Of a stretch of DNA of 62,000 bases, positions 19,489 to 32,900 are shown in pieces. The stretch's first letter is position 1. Every line of letters starts with the position of its first letter. The DNA comes from Chrysomallon squamiferum. Taxonomy: Eukaryota; Mollusca; Gastropoda; Neomphalida; Peltospiridae. Position numbers and translations under genes: made by a program. Below the pieces are notes generated by a model, which was not told where the DNA came from, did not search any database, and was given only the letters and a program-made list of their open reading frames with translations. The DNA lies in the NCBI GenBank assembly GCA_012295275.1, contig CM022666.1, positions 12,455,275 through 12,517,274 of the forward strand. Reading direction: 5' to 3'.

Positions 19489-21803
19489 TTGTGTTTTGAA
19501 ACAACACCATCTAAAAAGATAAATAATAATAAGAAGAAGAAGAAGAAAAGTGAGACAATTCCTAAAGCCTAAATTTTAATGATTTATTGACTATAACAAT
19601 ATAATTAGTTTTAAAAGCAATTAAAATAATTATTTTTGATATTTAGTTGGAGACAACTGCGGAATGATTCGTGGACGTTCCTATTTCCAGTGTCGTGATA
19701 AACATGGCAAATTTGTCAGATCAAACAAAATACGTTTTATTCCTAGTAGCAGATGGTAAATATAAAGTATTTGATAAAATGATTTAAGCTTAAATATATG
19801 CATACATATACTGATTGTTTGGAATACATTGTCAAAACGTCATTGTATAAGAATATTTCCTAAAACATTAAATGAAATTGAAAAAGGATTTTTATTAAAT
19901 ATTTGTGTGAGTTAAATAAAACACAGTTTAGTTGCAAATGATTTACTTTGCACTGATATGATCAGTTTGGAATATTATTTTTTTTATTCTTAAAACTTTT
20001 AATTTATTATTATTCATTTAAATAAATATTACGTATTTATTCTTAATAATAAATTCAGTTTATTGTGTATTTATTCACTTAATATTAAGTATTTATTTGT
20101 TCACAAAATTGGATCCTGTGTATTTATTCTTTAAAATAAATATTTTCAGTTTAGTAGAATAAATGAATTCTAAGGAAACCCATAATAGATAAATAACAAA
20201 AAAAATTTTTATTTCAGTTTATTCAACCGATATTTTAGGGTAATTGATGCTGAACCAGTAGATGAAACATTGTTTGACACTCCTAGTAAGTATGTTTATA
20301 GGTGATCAAGTTTATAGGTGTACGTATAATGATGCAAGTAATTAGTATTTATTGTCTCTAGTTAATGACTGATGAACTCACAACAGTCTAGTGTTGGTCT
20401 GCAGCAGGGATTCGTTTATGTTCATATTAGGAACATACAAGGATAAAATAAGTGATGAAGAACTGGCAAGAGATGGGACACAGCAACTACATATAAATAA
20501 TTTTATTAAAAAATTAAAAATCTGAAGATCTGATTTTTGAAAAAAGTATATATGTTGTATCTACAATAAAAAAAAAAAAATGGACTGATTTTGAAGTCTG
20601 CTTATGCAGAAACCCAGTGTTTTCAAGTAATTATAGAAAGTATTCGTGTAATGCAGGGATCTCTGTGCTCCTCTTATGTGTTTTCCAGTGTATAGCAGGC
20701 TGTACATATCTTTAAATGATTAACTTGCATATTTATCACACATCTAATAATATGGCAGATACCTGATTACCAGTCATACAAGATACGTTGATGTATTTAT
20801 GTTTGTATTCATTAAACATTTCAAATTATGTTTTTGGAATGATTATTAATTATTGATTAAATATAAAAAAATATATATATAGTTCTCCTTGTTTGATCAC
20901 AGCATTGCTGATACTGTTATTAGAATTATTTTGACTTTTATGAGAACTTCAATAAACAAGTCTTAATAGTTATTATGTTTTCACCACTGCTATTTTCAAA
21001 CAGGGCCAGTAGTAAAAAATGGACCTTATGATCCTGTTGAAATATCCACAGACCGATTCAGTCGGGTACGAAGTTCTCTAGACTTCCATATTGGTGAGTA
21101 CTGGTTTTAATTTCTACAGAGTTTGTCTTAATGGTTAGATTACTCACTTTTCCACAGCAACAATATCCCACTAGAGGTTTACTGCAGTCTTTGCCTGATC
21201 AGTTCCTAAAAAGAATACATTAACTACCCATTGCTGTTAGTAAATCATCCACAAAATAACAGAATCTGATTTCTTCTGTAAAAATTACCATTACATCAAA
21301 AGAAGAAAAGAAATGTACATCAGACATTCAGTAAATGAATATATATATAGATATATATATAGAGAGAGAGATATAGATATAGATATAGATATATGAATGT
21401 ATTGTAAGTAATTTATATCTAAGTTAACTGTTCTGAAATGAAGGGAAATTTCCAGTATCATTTTAAATTAAAGTCCATCAAGATTTCTTCTGTTCATTCT
21501 AGCTCCACAGTTGTATGTTAAAAACCACACATATTTAAAGTGTACTTTATTACTTTCCACTAATTTTCTTCACAGTATCATTTACAGGTACAAAAATAAT
21601 TAATAATTCTTAGAAAAATACAGGGTATAGCACAAATAACATAAGATATATATATATAAGAACTTTTTTACATATTATTCACAAATACATTAAACAAATT
21701 ATGTGATAGAAAGTTATGCAGTAAGAAATGATAAAAACAAAAAAAGGGCATTTTACTTTCACCACACATGATATAATAATTCATCAGCTGTAATTCAGAA
21801 GTG

Positions 21804-21858
<55 letters not shown>

Positions 21859-22311
21859 TTAATAGCTTATAATACTTTGCAGAGTGCTGTTACCACTTGA
21901 TTACATTTTTAACTGTTTTCTACATTTATTAAATCATGTGTTTCCTAACATCATCATTATCTGCGATGTTTGTTTTGTGCAGATCAAGTGTGGCCCATCC
22001 ACTGTGTTCAGGAGTCACAGAACTTTCCCCTGCGTCATAGCGTGGGCAACAGAATTCCTGCTGCAACGATGCTGCGACCACAGTCTGCTCGCAAACCGTT
22101 TCAGTACACCAGTCGCCCAATCCACACAGAGTACAGGGTAGACAGAGACTTTATTCCTAGTCCTTCAATTCCCAAGATACACATGCCATATTTAGCCCTT
22201 CGGCGACAAGTCAAACGTGGCTGGGAAGATAGCCACTATGTGAGAGAAATGTCTGTTCCTACCGGAAGAGACAAAATGAAATTGTTACAGTGGAATGATA
22301 TATCCGCTTGA
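19145..22311 (+). CDS. CAP-Gly domain protein, 5 exons, 245 residues
   Basis: Exons: 19145-19286, 19647-19755, 20218-20285, 21004-21093, 21983-22311. Borders are AG/GT and phases agree. The start is the ATG at 19145 (MVLHSNVNVGQRVEVLLDG). Residues about 8-80 form a CAP-Gly fold: VGQRVEVLLDG, RGIVRYKG, GDWVGIEFDLP, GDNCGMIRGRSYFQC, GKFVRSNKIRFI. CAP-Gly domains bind the EEY/F tails of tubulin or EB proteins. The groove motif normally written GKNDG is GDNCG here, so binding specificity may differ. The remaining 165 residues are basic, with no motif I recognise (QSARKPFQYTSRPIHTEY). A cytoskeletal role is inferred. Possible polyadenylation signals are at 22373 and 22393. Gene identity is not recognised. 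Confidence 0.8.
21805..21856. repeat. (CA)n microsatellite in the last intron of the CAP-Gly gene
   Basis: About 50 bp of CA repeat; no coding role. Confidence 0.9.
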
Positions 22312-22400
22312 TTTACTGCTTCTGCATTCTGTGTAGCAGAAGAATTGTTATTTTAATTTTTTTTTGTGTTAAAATAAACCTTTGGTGGCACAAATAAAGA

Positions 22401-23007
22401 ACCAAAATAAATTTTATACAGTCCAAGTGATTGCTGTATTTTTTGTGTTATAAATCACCATTCTTTGTTAATAATTAAGTATGTCAGTAAAATAGCTAGA
22501 ACCAAAATACATTTTATACAGTCGAAATGATTGCTGTATTTTTTGTGTTATAAATCAACATTTTTTTGTTAATAATTAACTTATGTCAGTAAAATAGCTA
22601 GAACCAAAATACATTATATACAGTCCAAATGATTGCTGTATTTTTTGTGTTATAAATCACCATTCTTTGTTAATAATTAAGTTATGTCAGTAAAATAGCT
22701 AGAACCAAAATACATTATATACAGTCCAAATGATTGCTGTATTTTTTGTGTTATAAATCAACATTTTTGTTAATAATTAAGTTATGTCAGTAAAATAGCT
22801 AGAACCAAAATACATTATATACAGTCCAAATGATTGCTGTATTTTTTGTGTTATAAATCAACATTTTTTTGTTAATAATTAAGTTATGTCAGCAAAATAG
22901 CTAGAACCAAAATACATTATATACAGTCCAAATGTATGCTGTATTTTTTGTGTTATAAATCAACATTTTTTTTGTTAATAATTAAGTTATGTCAGTTAAA
23001 TAGCTAG
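22401..23007. repeat. six-copy 101-bp minisatellite
   Basis: Unit starts (ACCAAAATA) are at 22401, 22501, 22603, 22704, 22804 and 22906. Units are about 100-102 bp and over 90% alike by eye; length differences sit mainly in a T run. Each carries ATACAGTCCAAATGATTGCT and TTAATAATTAAGTTATGTCA. The array begins right at the probable cleavage site of the CAP-Gly gene. Confidence 0.92.
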
Positions 23008-25185
23008 CTGGTAAGGATGCTCATATCCTGATACTTTTCTGTTTATTCTGACATTGAATTGGTGTTATTTTTTATTTTTCTTATATTTTATTGTTTTAAA
23101 AAAAAATCTCCCATAACTAAATAATAATAATAATAATAATAATAACACCTAATTATAAAAAAATAATAATACTTTAATAAAAAAAATAACAATAATAAAA
23201 TAACTAATTAAATATGGTAACATTCAGTAGTAATTAGAAATAAAAATGACACCAAGTCAGAAAAGCTGCTAATATTCAAACTTACGTGTTGATTTTATTA
23301 ACATATTTGAAAACACAAATTACGTTTGTAAAAATTGTTCATATTATAAATTTTTGATGTGGAGAAAGTTTCATATTCTTGTTTACATTTATGAGACTCG
23401 TTTTGTAAATAGTTTTACATGTAGAAAGCAGATCATGAGATGCTGTTTTCCCACTTGTATCATCTTTGACAGATCTCGCTAAATCATTAGAAGGGATATT
23501 GTCACTTTATGAATGTACAATATTCTCTGTACCCTACTGTTAAGAAAGCTGAAACTAATTTTTGCCAAAAGCTGATTTATTGCAATGTTTTGTAGGATAA
23601 ATCATGAATGGTAATTTCTTGCCCAGCCAGAGTCCTTACATGATAATGGCCGTCTCTTGAGGAATCTAATTTCATGAACACTTTAATGAATGGTAATGAA
23701 TATTCAAAGCTTTGAACTGTACTTTTTTATCATGTAACATGTACTGAAATTCTTGTTTTATGGGGAGAATACATCAGTAGGACTAATGTACTGAAAAGAT
23801 TAATTCAATCAATTCTTGAAATTTACTTAATTTCATTTGCTTGCTTTACACATTAGACTGATTCTGCCTATCATTTTAATGTTTTACTAAAAATCATTGT
23901 ACCTTAATATCAATATTTTTAAGATGCAAATGCAAAAATTTCATTAGCTGGATTTTTTTATATATATATTTTTTTTAATGTTTTTGTTGTTTTTCAGCTG
24001 TATTAATTAAAACATAATTAAGATGTGAATGTCCATAGGGCTTTGCCAAGACTGTTAGTGTATTTTCATCTCATTTACTTCACTGTGATAAATATTATTT
24101 ATTGCTGGTTTTTTTAATGGAACTTGCATTCAGGTTTCACACCTTTCATCCTGATCTCACTAGTTTCTCCGTCTCTTCAAACAAAAATATTGTAAATAAA
24201 AGTTTACTTTTTGTTGTTGTGATTTTTATATTGTTAATTTAAGTTGTTCATTTTACCTTCACAGCATGAATAAAACTTTCAGTGATTTAATAAAATTATT
24301 TAATCTTTATGCTTCAAATTTATTTTGTTCAGTGGCCATCTATGACTAGCTAGGTCCTGTAGGTCATTCATTAACAAGAGAAAAAACTTGCAGCAAGATA
24401 TATTTAAACTGTAGTCTAACATAAACCTCTGATGAGTGGATAATTTGTTTTAATGGTTTCAGCTTTGCCGATGTATCAGTATTTCATTTTATTTCATTTT
24501 GCATTTTTGGTTTTAGTAAGTACTCAATGCAGGTCTGAAGCAGGTAATTTAAAACAGTGAGCACACCAAAATTGCATATAAAACAATAACAAAAAGACAA
24601 CACAAAAAATACCACCTTGAAACAAAGTATTTATTTGTTTTCATTTTCAGTCATTATTTACAGAACTTTTAATAAGCGAAACTAATTAAAAATTTAACAC
24701 AAAACTTTATAATTGGTACCAGCATCAGGAGTTTAATTAATAATTACCCTAATCATAATTTTGATTTGAACAGTCACTTTTTTTCTTTTGTAATAGAAAT
24801 AACACTGTATATTAGGACAGACATAATAACACTGTTGTTCTTCGTTTCTGTTAGTGTCAGAATAAACAAAATTTATTCAAAACTGAATTTTAAACAGCAG
24901 CATTGTCAACATCTTATCACATTTTATTAAACATAATCAAAACTGTTTGTAAGATATTTATTATGTTTTAATCAAATTACATAGAACTTCACCATTACAG
25001 TTTTCTCAAACAATAAATAAAAATCAAAGTTTAATCATGATCCCAATACAGCAAGGTATTCTTGAAGTAAATCTGTAAACATCCACAGTGAAAGGTTCCA
25101 CCAGTTAGAATTATATACTCTGATTGGATAAAATTATCAAAAACAATTAACAGTTTCTGCAACGGCCTCTTGCTTTTCCATATTT
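23008..25185. other. convergent 3' intergenic region
   Basis: This is AT-rich DNA between the ends of the CAP-Gly (+) and RanBP2 (-) genes. TTTATT at 24957-24962 is an AATAAA on the minus strand and a candidate RanBP2 polyadenylation signal. No coding segment is recognised. Confidence 0.5.
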
Positions 25186-25229
25186 TCACTGGCTTTGTTC
25201 TGCAACAAAAAATAAAAATATAAATTTAT

Positions 25230-25280
<51 letters not shown>

Positions 25281-26921
25281 TCTGGTTGGTAGATATGCAT
25301 AGAATATATGTATTTATGTATGTATCTGTATATACATAAGCATGGAGAAACAGCCAATACAGACACAAATATTTCCACTCATTTTATCAATGTGATATAG
25401 CTATATGTTTTGGTTCAGTAGAAATTTGTTTTTACATGCAAACGTCTACATTGACTTATTCCAAAATTAGCAATGGAGTCTGTAATTTAAAAAATAATAA
25501 TTTACTGGAAAAATATCTTGGTGAAATAAGCAACTTTCATGTAATTTGGAATGTTCACAACAGTTGATTAATGAATCAGTAGTAATAGTATCAGGATATG
25601 TTCATTTGTGTGTGTGTGTGAGTAGGGTAGAGTAGGGTAGAGTTGGGTAAAAGGTGCCATTGGCTTTGTAGCCGAGTGTACATATGAAGTGGAACCAGAA
25701 GCTTCATCATAAGATTTGACTTTTGTCGCAGGTACATTCCTCCTCTTCCACTATACTTTACCTCTAACTATTTAAGTATTTTATGAAATTTCAAATTTTT
25801 GACAAATTCGTGTATTTTTTATTCCTGTTTTAGGTAAAAGAATGGTCAAGAATGGTCATATACTGATAAAGTATTGCAGTGTTAGCAAGGGATCTATTGG
25901 CTTTATATTTAATAACTTGTTTTGATTTGTGACAGAATAGTTGATGGTGCACTCATAAAATTTTGCATGGGGTAAAAAGCTTCATGGTAGGCCTTTTGCC
26001 CCAGGCCTCGCATAAAGGCCCCATTACAAGACATCATTCTTTAATAAATGTGAATGTTTTATTATATTGGTTTAATATCACAAATATACAAATTCAATTA
26101 CTCTGTGCTCAAGATGGGGAAAAGATGCTAAATGTGGTATGAAATATTAAGTATTTACCCAACTCTACCTATGTTCTTTTACATATGTGCATTTTCACAC
26201 ACATACTCTCTCTCCCTCCCTCTCTTTCTCCTTGATAATATTAAAACAACACAAAACCAAAATTTATAAAACTTAGATATTTAACATGGAACACATTCAA
26301 ATCAATCTTTTCAAAAATTTATAATGACAGTTTGAAAAAACAATGACTAAAATTCCACTTTCAAATCACTCTAGCTATGGAACAACATTTTAGATACAAA
26401 CATAAATAGAAACAAGACAATAAATTTTACTGATTCATTCTTTGTGAATACAATAAACTGAAGTAAAATGTATGTGATTACCTAACACTGTTGACACAAA
26501 TGAAGCCACATTGTACATTATTTGCTAAAGTCAACACAATCAGTGCAACACGTATATACAAACACAGAAAATCTCTTCATGTAATAGTGTATTTTTCTCT
26601 GTGTTGCATGTTAGTATCTGTTACTAAAACAGAATTCTTAGTCTATTTTTCTTTGAACAGTATGTTAGTATCAATTACCTTCATCTAAAATTGAATTTAA
26701 AAGTTTTGTAAGCTCAGGTGAACAAGTGACAACAGGAGACCTACTGCTGGCAGAGTCTGTCCCTGCAGAATGTCCTGGCTTGTCTGATTGGCTTTCTGTT
26801 CTCTGAGACATGGCATCTGATTGGATGCTAGCAGCCTGAAGGCGTGACTCCAGGTGACCTGCAGGTTTAGCAGGAGTTTTATGTAAATTTGCATTTTGCA
26901 AGTTAATAATGCTATCAGACT
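25186..26921 (-). other. RANBP2: RanBP2 C-terminal exons (40-41)
   Basis: Exon 26921-26679 enters through the acceptor GCTAG (an alternative CAG lies 4 bp upstream, out of frame) and encodes a Ser/Gln-rich tail ending SPELTKLLNSILDEG. The last exon adds EQSQ and a TGA at 25186. Phase supports this end, but a different acceptor would give NKASENMEKQEAVAETVNCF instead. No cyclophilin signature is present. Confidence 0.55.
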
Positions 26922-29900
26922 CTAGCTGAAGGAAACAGGGTTCCATTACAGCTACTGCTACATAAATAAATAGATTTAGTAACTGCGTCATTAGTTTAGG
27001 GGCAACTGAAACAACAAAGAATATAAAGTGAAATATAAAAAGCAAAGGATCAGTATTAACATGCAGACTGTTTTCTAACTGGTAAAAACTGACAGATTTT
27101 TATGTAATGTACATTTGTTTGGTATTCTGTCTATCTACTTGGACATTATTTCATATAATTCTGACAAATGATACATTCCAATCACATCCAGTAAGTTTTA
27201 TGTTTCCGTAACAGTTCATTACGTAACTCATATTTTGATAAAACTAGTAACTTTGTAAAAACATTTTTGAAAACTGTCAGTTTTTGACCAGGTTAAGGTT
27301 CCAAGAACAGAAGCAGGACAATGAAATGACTAGCAGTGATATTAAATTGAAAATACTCAAAGAAATCCATTAAAACAGCGATCTGAGAAAAGCTATTATT
27401 AGTATTATTTAGTACTACTCATGAAATTCTAGAATTATTCTTTTATGTCTATTTTAACATTAGGTGATTTGCATTTTTATTTTTTTCTCTTTTCTTAACA
27501 ATATTAAAATCTCTGAATTTTCATAAGACATTTTAATCTCTAATATTCCATTGATGTCTTTTCTAACCTACTCCCTTTCAAGTATGTTACACAAATATCA
27601 GCAATTACACTGTGTTCTTCATAATAACTTCTATTTTCTTTTATTTCATATGACTTCCTTTCTTAAAAACTTTTTTTTAAATCTGTATTAAAATATGTTA
27701 TGAAAAATTACAAGCAACAATAATTCTAATTCTAAAAATAGTGCCAGCTATCTATCATGCAAAGATGAAAAGAAATAATGATAGACTAAAAAAAAAAAAA
27801 GAAAGATTTGCAGAACAGACTGTTACATGCTTCCCACACAAATCTTCAGTAGAAATTTATGGTATTTCAAGCACTTCTAAAGACCAGATCCACATGAATT
27901 TATGGCTCTCTGACAGTCTGTAATGACTGATTTGATGCTTATATATTCACTACCGAGTTCACCTGACTATAATCATGTACAAACTTGTTTTACTGGTAAG
28001 AAGAGAATGAAGAACAGGACTTTGGTAAAAAACCTAACATGTTGCCGTTGTTTTGTTTTTGTTAATATTTTTCTTGTAAATTTATAGATATTTTAAATAC
28101 CGTAATTTGTACTAAAATTTGATAAAACAAAAATGTTGGATGTTTCTAGGTTTTAAGGACCATTGGCAACCAAGAATTATTTTAAGAGTGAGCTAAAATA
28201 TTTGTCTAAAACATCTTTTATACTTGATTATTCAGAAATAAAAAATTAACAACAAAAGGATTTTAAAGTCTATAATTGTTCAGTGTAATACTGATTACTC
28301 CTCCAATGTTTTATGTACACATTCACACACAGAGACACACAAATTATCTCTACAGAAAGAATCATACAGTTATTTCACACAAGCAATAGCCCCAAATATG
28401 TTTAATACTCAGAATTACCGTATCATTACCCTTTCTAATCACAAAACTTTAAATATCTTGTCACAAAACAAAACAAAATGCTTGGCAGAATAAATAACTT
28501 CTAAACTAGCTTAAATAGACACCTAAGCCTTTTTTTTTTTTTTTTTTTTTTTTTTGGTCATTCCGTGTCAAATCACCCAATGGGTTAAACCCAACCATCT
28601 CAGATTTTTATGAAACTTGGCATGCTTGTTGACTGGGATCCCACAGCACCAATTCCCAGTGGTGTGGGAGATATGGCCCCCTAAATTTTGAACCCTCATA
28701 TCTCAGGAACTACTGGGCCAGTCTTCATAAAATTGTTGAATAGGCAATATGACCTATGTTATGACCTTGAAATTGACCTTGTAGAGCACGTGACTTGAGA
28801 TGACCTTTATTGAATTTTAATCTCCCACATGTTAACTAAAACATAAAAGTTTCCTAGGTGTAATATTTTTTGTTTAGCAACAATACAGATTTAAAAAATG
28901 CACATCCATGAAAATAACACCACTGGTCCGATTGGCCTAAAATTTCAGATTTGGTGCTGTGGGATCCAAGTCAATAAGTATAAGAAGTTTCGTAAAAATC
29001 TGAGACGATCAGGTTAAAATGGGGTTTTTTTGGAGGGGGGCGTGATTTGACACGGAATTATCCTTTTTTAATCTTCTTTTTTTTTAAATGTCACTGTTAA
29101 TAATCAGTGAAATTTCAATCTAGCTGTATGGACTAATAGAACACATCCTGGCACTTAAAAGAAAGGAGGTAAGAAAATTCTGAGAACCTAACTAAGTATC
29201 CTCCTAGACAAACAACAGAATAGCTGGATACAGCTGTTTAATATGAAAACTTACTGGACAGATTAGAATCATAATTCTGTAGATATCATTCTCAGTTATC
29301 AAGACAACAATTAATTGCTTACTGAATTCTTCAAAAATTTTGCTCATTAACAAATGAGTAAAATACATTTTTAGGATTTTTTTATTATTACAAATTAAAT
29401 AAAAACTAAAAAATTATAATTTACAGAACTTCTGATGAGCAATACTAAACTCAATAAATACAACTATAAAAATTTCCTTCAACAATTAACTATTATTATT
29501 AATATATTACACCTTTTCTTAAAAAAAAAAAAATTTGTAGCTTTTTTTGAAAAATCCAGTTGTACTTGAATCTTAAGTAGGAGACTATACATAACTCCAG
29601 CTTGATCGAAACTTTTGTGTATTCACATTTAGCCTACCTCCAGTCTTCTCAGCTGGGTTGTCTCCTCTTGAGAACATCACAGGTTTATCCATCACATTAC
29701 ATATCCCAGTGTTTTCCGAAATCTCATTTTGTATTGCCATCTGGAAACCCTGGAACCCAACAGTACATTGATATAGAGTTCTTAGTTCGAAATTTTTCAC
29801 AAATAGTTTTAATTACAGTACTTACAGTCATAGTTAGAATTATAGTCTGAATGACAGCAGATTCAGTCTGAATTACAGCTCTGTTTACAAATATAATTTA

Positions 29901-32900
29901 AATTTTAAATACACACCAAATTAAACCTCCTACAACTAGTTTCAAATCAGTGTGACAAAAATTCCCAAAAAAATAATCTTTGTTATTTGTTTTTGCAATT
30001 GCTTTTTTCACTTAACACTTTATTTAGCTCAACCCTTAAAGCATGTTGATCACACAGAACAAGACACACCTAATACACTGTAGTAAAACTCTTGTTTTGG
30101 CTAGAAAATAGTAACAAACCTCATTATATTTATCATAGAATTCTTTTGTAGCTGAGGGTGAACTGAACCTTGCCTTGAAGTGTCGTCTCACTGGCTCATC
30201 AGTTGAAAAGTCAGTTGGGACCACATACAACTTAGATTCTTCTCATCTCTGTCAAACACAAAATTTTAAATTATTTACTAACTTTAGCCAAATATACACA
30301 AAAATGTTTACAACTATCAAAAGCACTTGACAATGGTAAGGAAAGATTAAAAATATCTGTAATTACATGGCATCATACTGATGGTTATGGATGATCATAT
30401 ATAATCTTTGATGAAATATCTCAAATTCTGAAGCTAAAAATATATATCTTCAAATTTATTGTAAGAATCAGTTACTCATCTATCTGTATAAACATGAAGA
30501 ATTTCTGACCATAAGACAGACAGAAATGTAACCTGCTTTAGTGTTATTCAATGGTGTTTTTCATTTTTTCCTTCAATATTTCAGATGTTTAGTTATTCAT
30601 AAAAAGTACTAGACTTTCAGTTTGATGATGATGAACCAAAAATAAAAGTAGCAGTAAAAGTGGAGCATTAGGGTAGGTTTAAAGAGAGGTCTTTCATAAA
30701 AGATTGCATAGATTTACTTTGCTATGTGGAATATTTATCTGTTGAATTCTGTTTAAGCTAGAAGAGAGCAGAAAATGAAGAAGAAACAACTGTTCTTTGT
30801 TTTCAAATATGTAATATATTTATTTATCTACAGTTCCTAACAATTAAAACTGATTAAAGTATAAAATTCTTACATAACAATTCGCTGTTCTCGTGAGATG
30901 ATGTGGTTACACAGTTTCTGGTTATCATCTGATATCATCTCCACACTGTATGCTCCAACATCATCATTGACCATCACATGAAGACTGCCCATTCCAAGTT
31001 TCTATAATAATAATAATAATAATAATAATAAGTTGTAGCAGTATTAGCAATAGTAGCAGCAGCAGTGGTAGTATTAGTGATAATGACAGAAATAATGACA
31101 ATGGTTATGATAAAAACTGACACTGATGATGATGGTAATGTTAATGTAATAATGTAGTAACAATAATACTTTTAAAAATTTGAAAATTATATACTATTAA
31201 TTGTACTCACAGTAACAATATTAATAATAATAAATAACAATACATTTAATAACATTATATTAAAATAAAGAAAAATCTTTAGTCTGGAAGATCCGTGTCA
31301 GTGTTTATCAACTTGACTAATAAATGATAAAGTCAATAACAACTTTTTCTGTTTCTGTAATGAAAAGTCCTAGAGATGAAACCCACTATTTTCACATGAT
31401 CGACACCTGCTCACAGCAACAGGAAAATAAAATTAGTGTTTAGTCTGAATTAACATTATTCTTGTCAACAGCAGATGTTGTGAATCAACACAATAAATGA
31501 AGTGTTCCTTTGGTAATATGAGCAAGTAGTGTCAGTATATTCAGTTTAATTCCAAGTTACATTCTATTTCCTTTTTAAAATCTAATCTTGTTAATAACAT
31601 AACAAAAATGAGCAGTTCAAAAATATATGGTTACTGCCATTTCTGTTTTATCATGACATCATGTACAGGGTGAAATAGAAACTATAAAGTTTCTTCTAAT
31701 CTTGTGATGAAAAATATTTTTCAGTTTGTTGGACTGATATCATGATTTACACTGTGGAAGAGCAAAACAACAGCATTCAAATGTTTTCAGTTTTATTTTA
31801 TCATCATACTTTGTCATAAATCATGTCAGATTAACCAAAACACTATGATCTTGAAAGTATGAAGAAATCTATTAGAAAGTTTATTTTGTACCTCAATAAT
31901 ATATTAAAAGAAACAAAAACAGATGCTTAAACAAACCTGCCAAGCACCAGCAGAATCTGCAGCAAACAGTGTTACTCTTTTCTCAAATAGATATTCTTCT
32001 TCTTCTTCTTCTTCTTCCTCTTCAGTCTCCACATCTTCATCATCTTCTTCATCATCATCATCATCATCATCGTCACCATCATCGTCATCATCGTCATCAT
32101 CATCTTCTTCTTCTTGTTGCACCTCTTCTTTTTTAGCAGGATCATTGTCTTGTTTAACAACACTCTTTAACTTTTCTTTTTCTTCGCCTGCCGAGTTGTT
32201 TACATCTTGGATACCTGAATATAAATTTATTTTCTGTTTTATGTGATATTTATACAGTATTCATAAAACATAATCAAATAACTGACACCAAAATTTTGAC
32301 TTCTACAGGTAACGGAAATATTTCAACTTCTGTTATATCAATAATATTCACTATTAGTTACAGAAACTTGTCATAATAAACTACATAAGAAAACGTTTTA
32401 TTCAGTACTGTACTGCATTTTTCTATGCAATGTTCAGAGATTGCTAGTCCTAAAGAGAATCACATATCCATTTGTTTTATTTATTTTAAATTTTAGTGAT
32501 ATTACTTATCAAAATACTGAAAACAGAATGTATGTAAGTTTATTTCCTAATATTTTTAAATTAAACAATTTATCTGAATAGTTAGAAAGCAGTATTAGTA
32601 AAATAACTGATATAAAAATGTTAATAATGTTTGATATTAGTGAATTGGATACATTTATGTTTTACTTGTCTGTTGGCCAGACACATTAATACACTTCAGT
32701 AAAACTGAGGCAGTGATAAAACGTGTGATTCATTGTTCAACATAACTCAGTATCAAATTCTATATTTTTTATTTTTTATTTTTTGATAAAAACTGATCAT
32801 AGATAATTATCCAAAACTGTTTATTAACGCTGTCACAAAACAGACCCCAATCATACATTATTGAAAATAACTAAGATGTTTCATATTTTAAACTTTAAGA

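Noticed and set aside
22401-23007. possible CRISPR-like array
   Set aside because: Repeats are contiguous 101-bp units without unique spacers, in a eukaryotic genome.
31923-32246. plus-strand poly-Ser ORF
   Set aside because: It is the antisense shadow of the RanBP2 acidic exon at 32214-31937.
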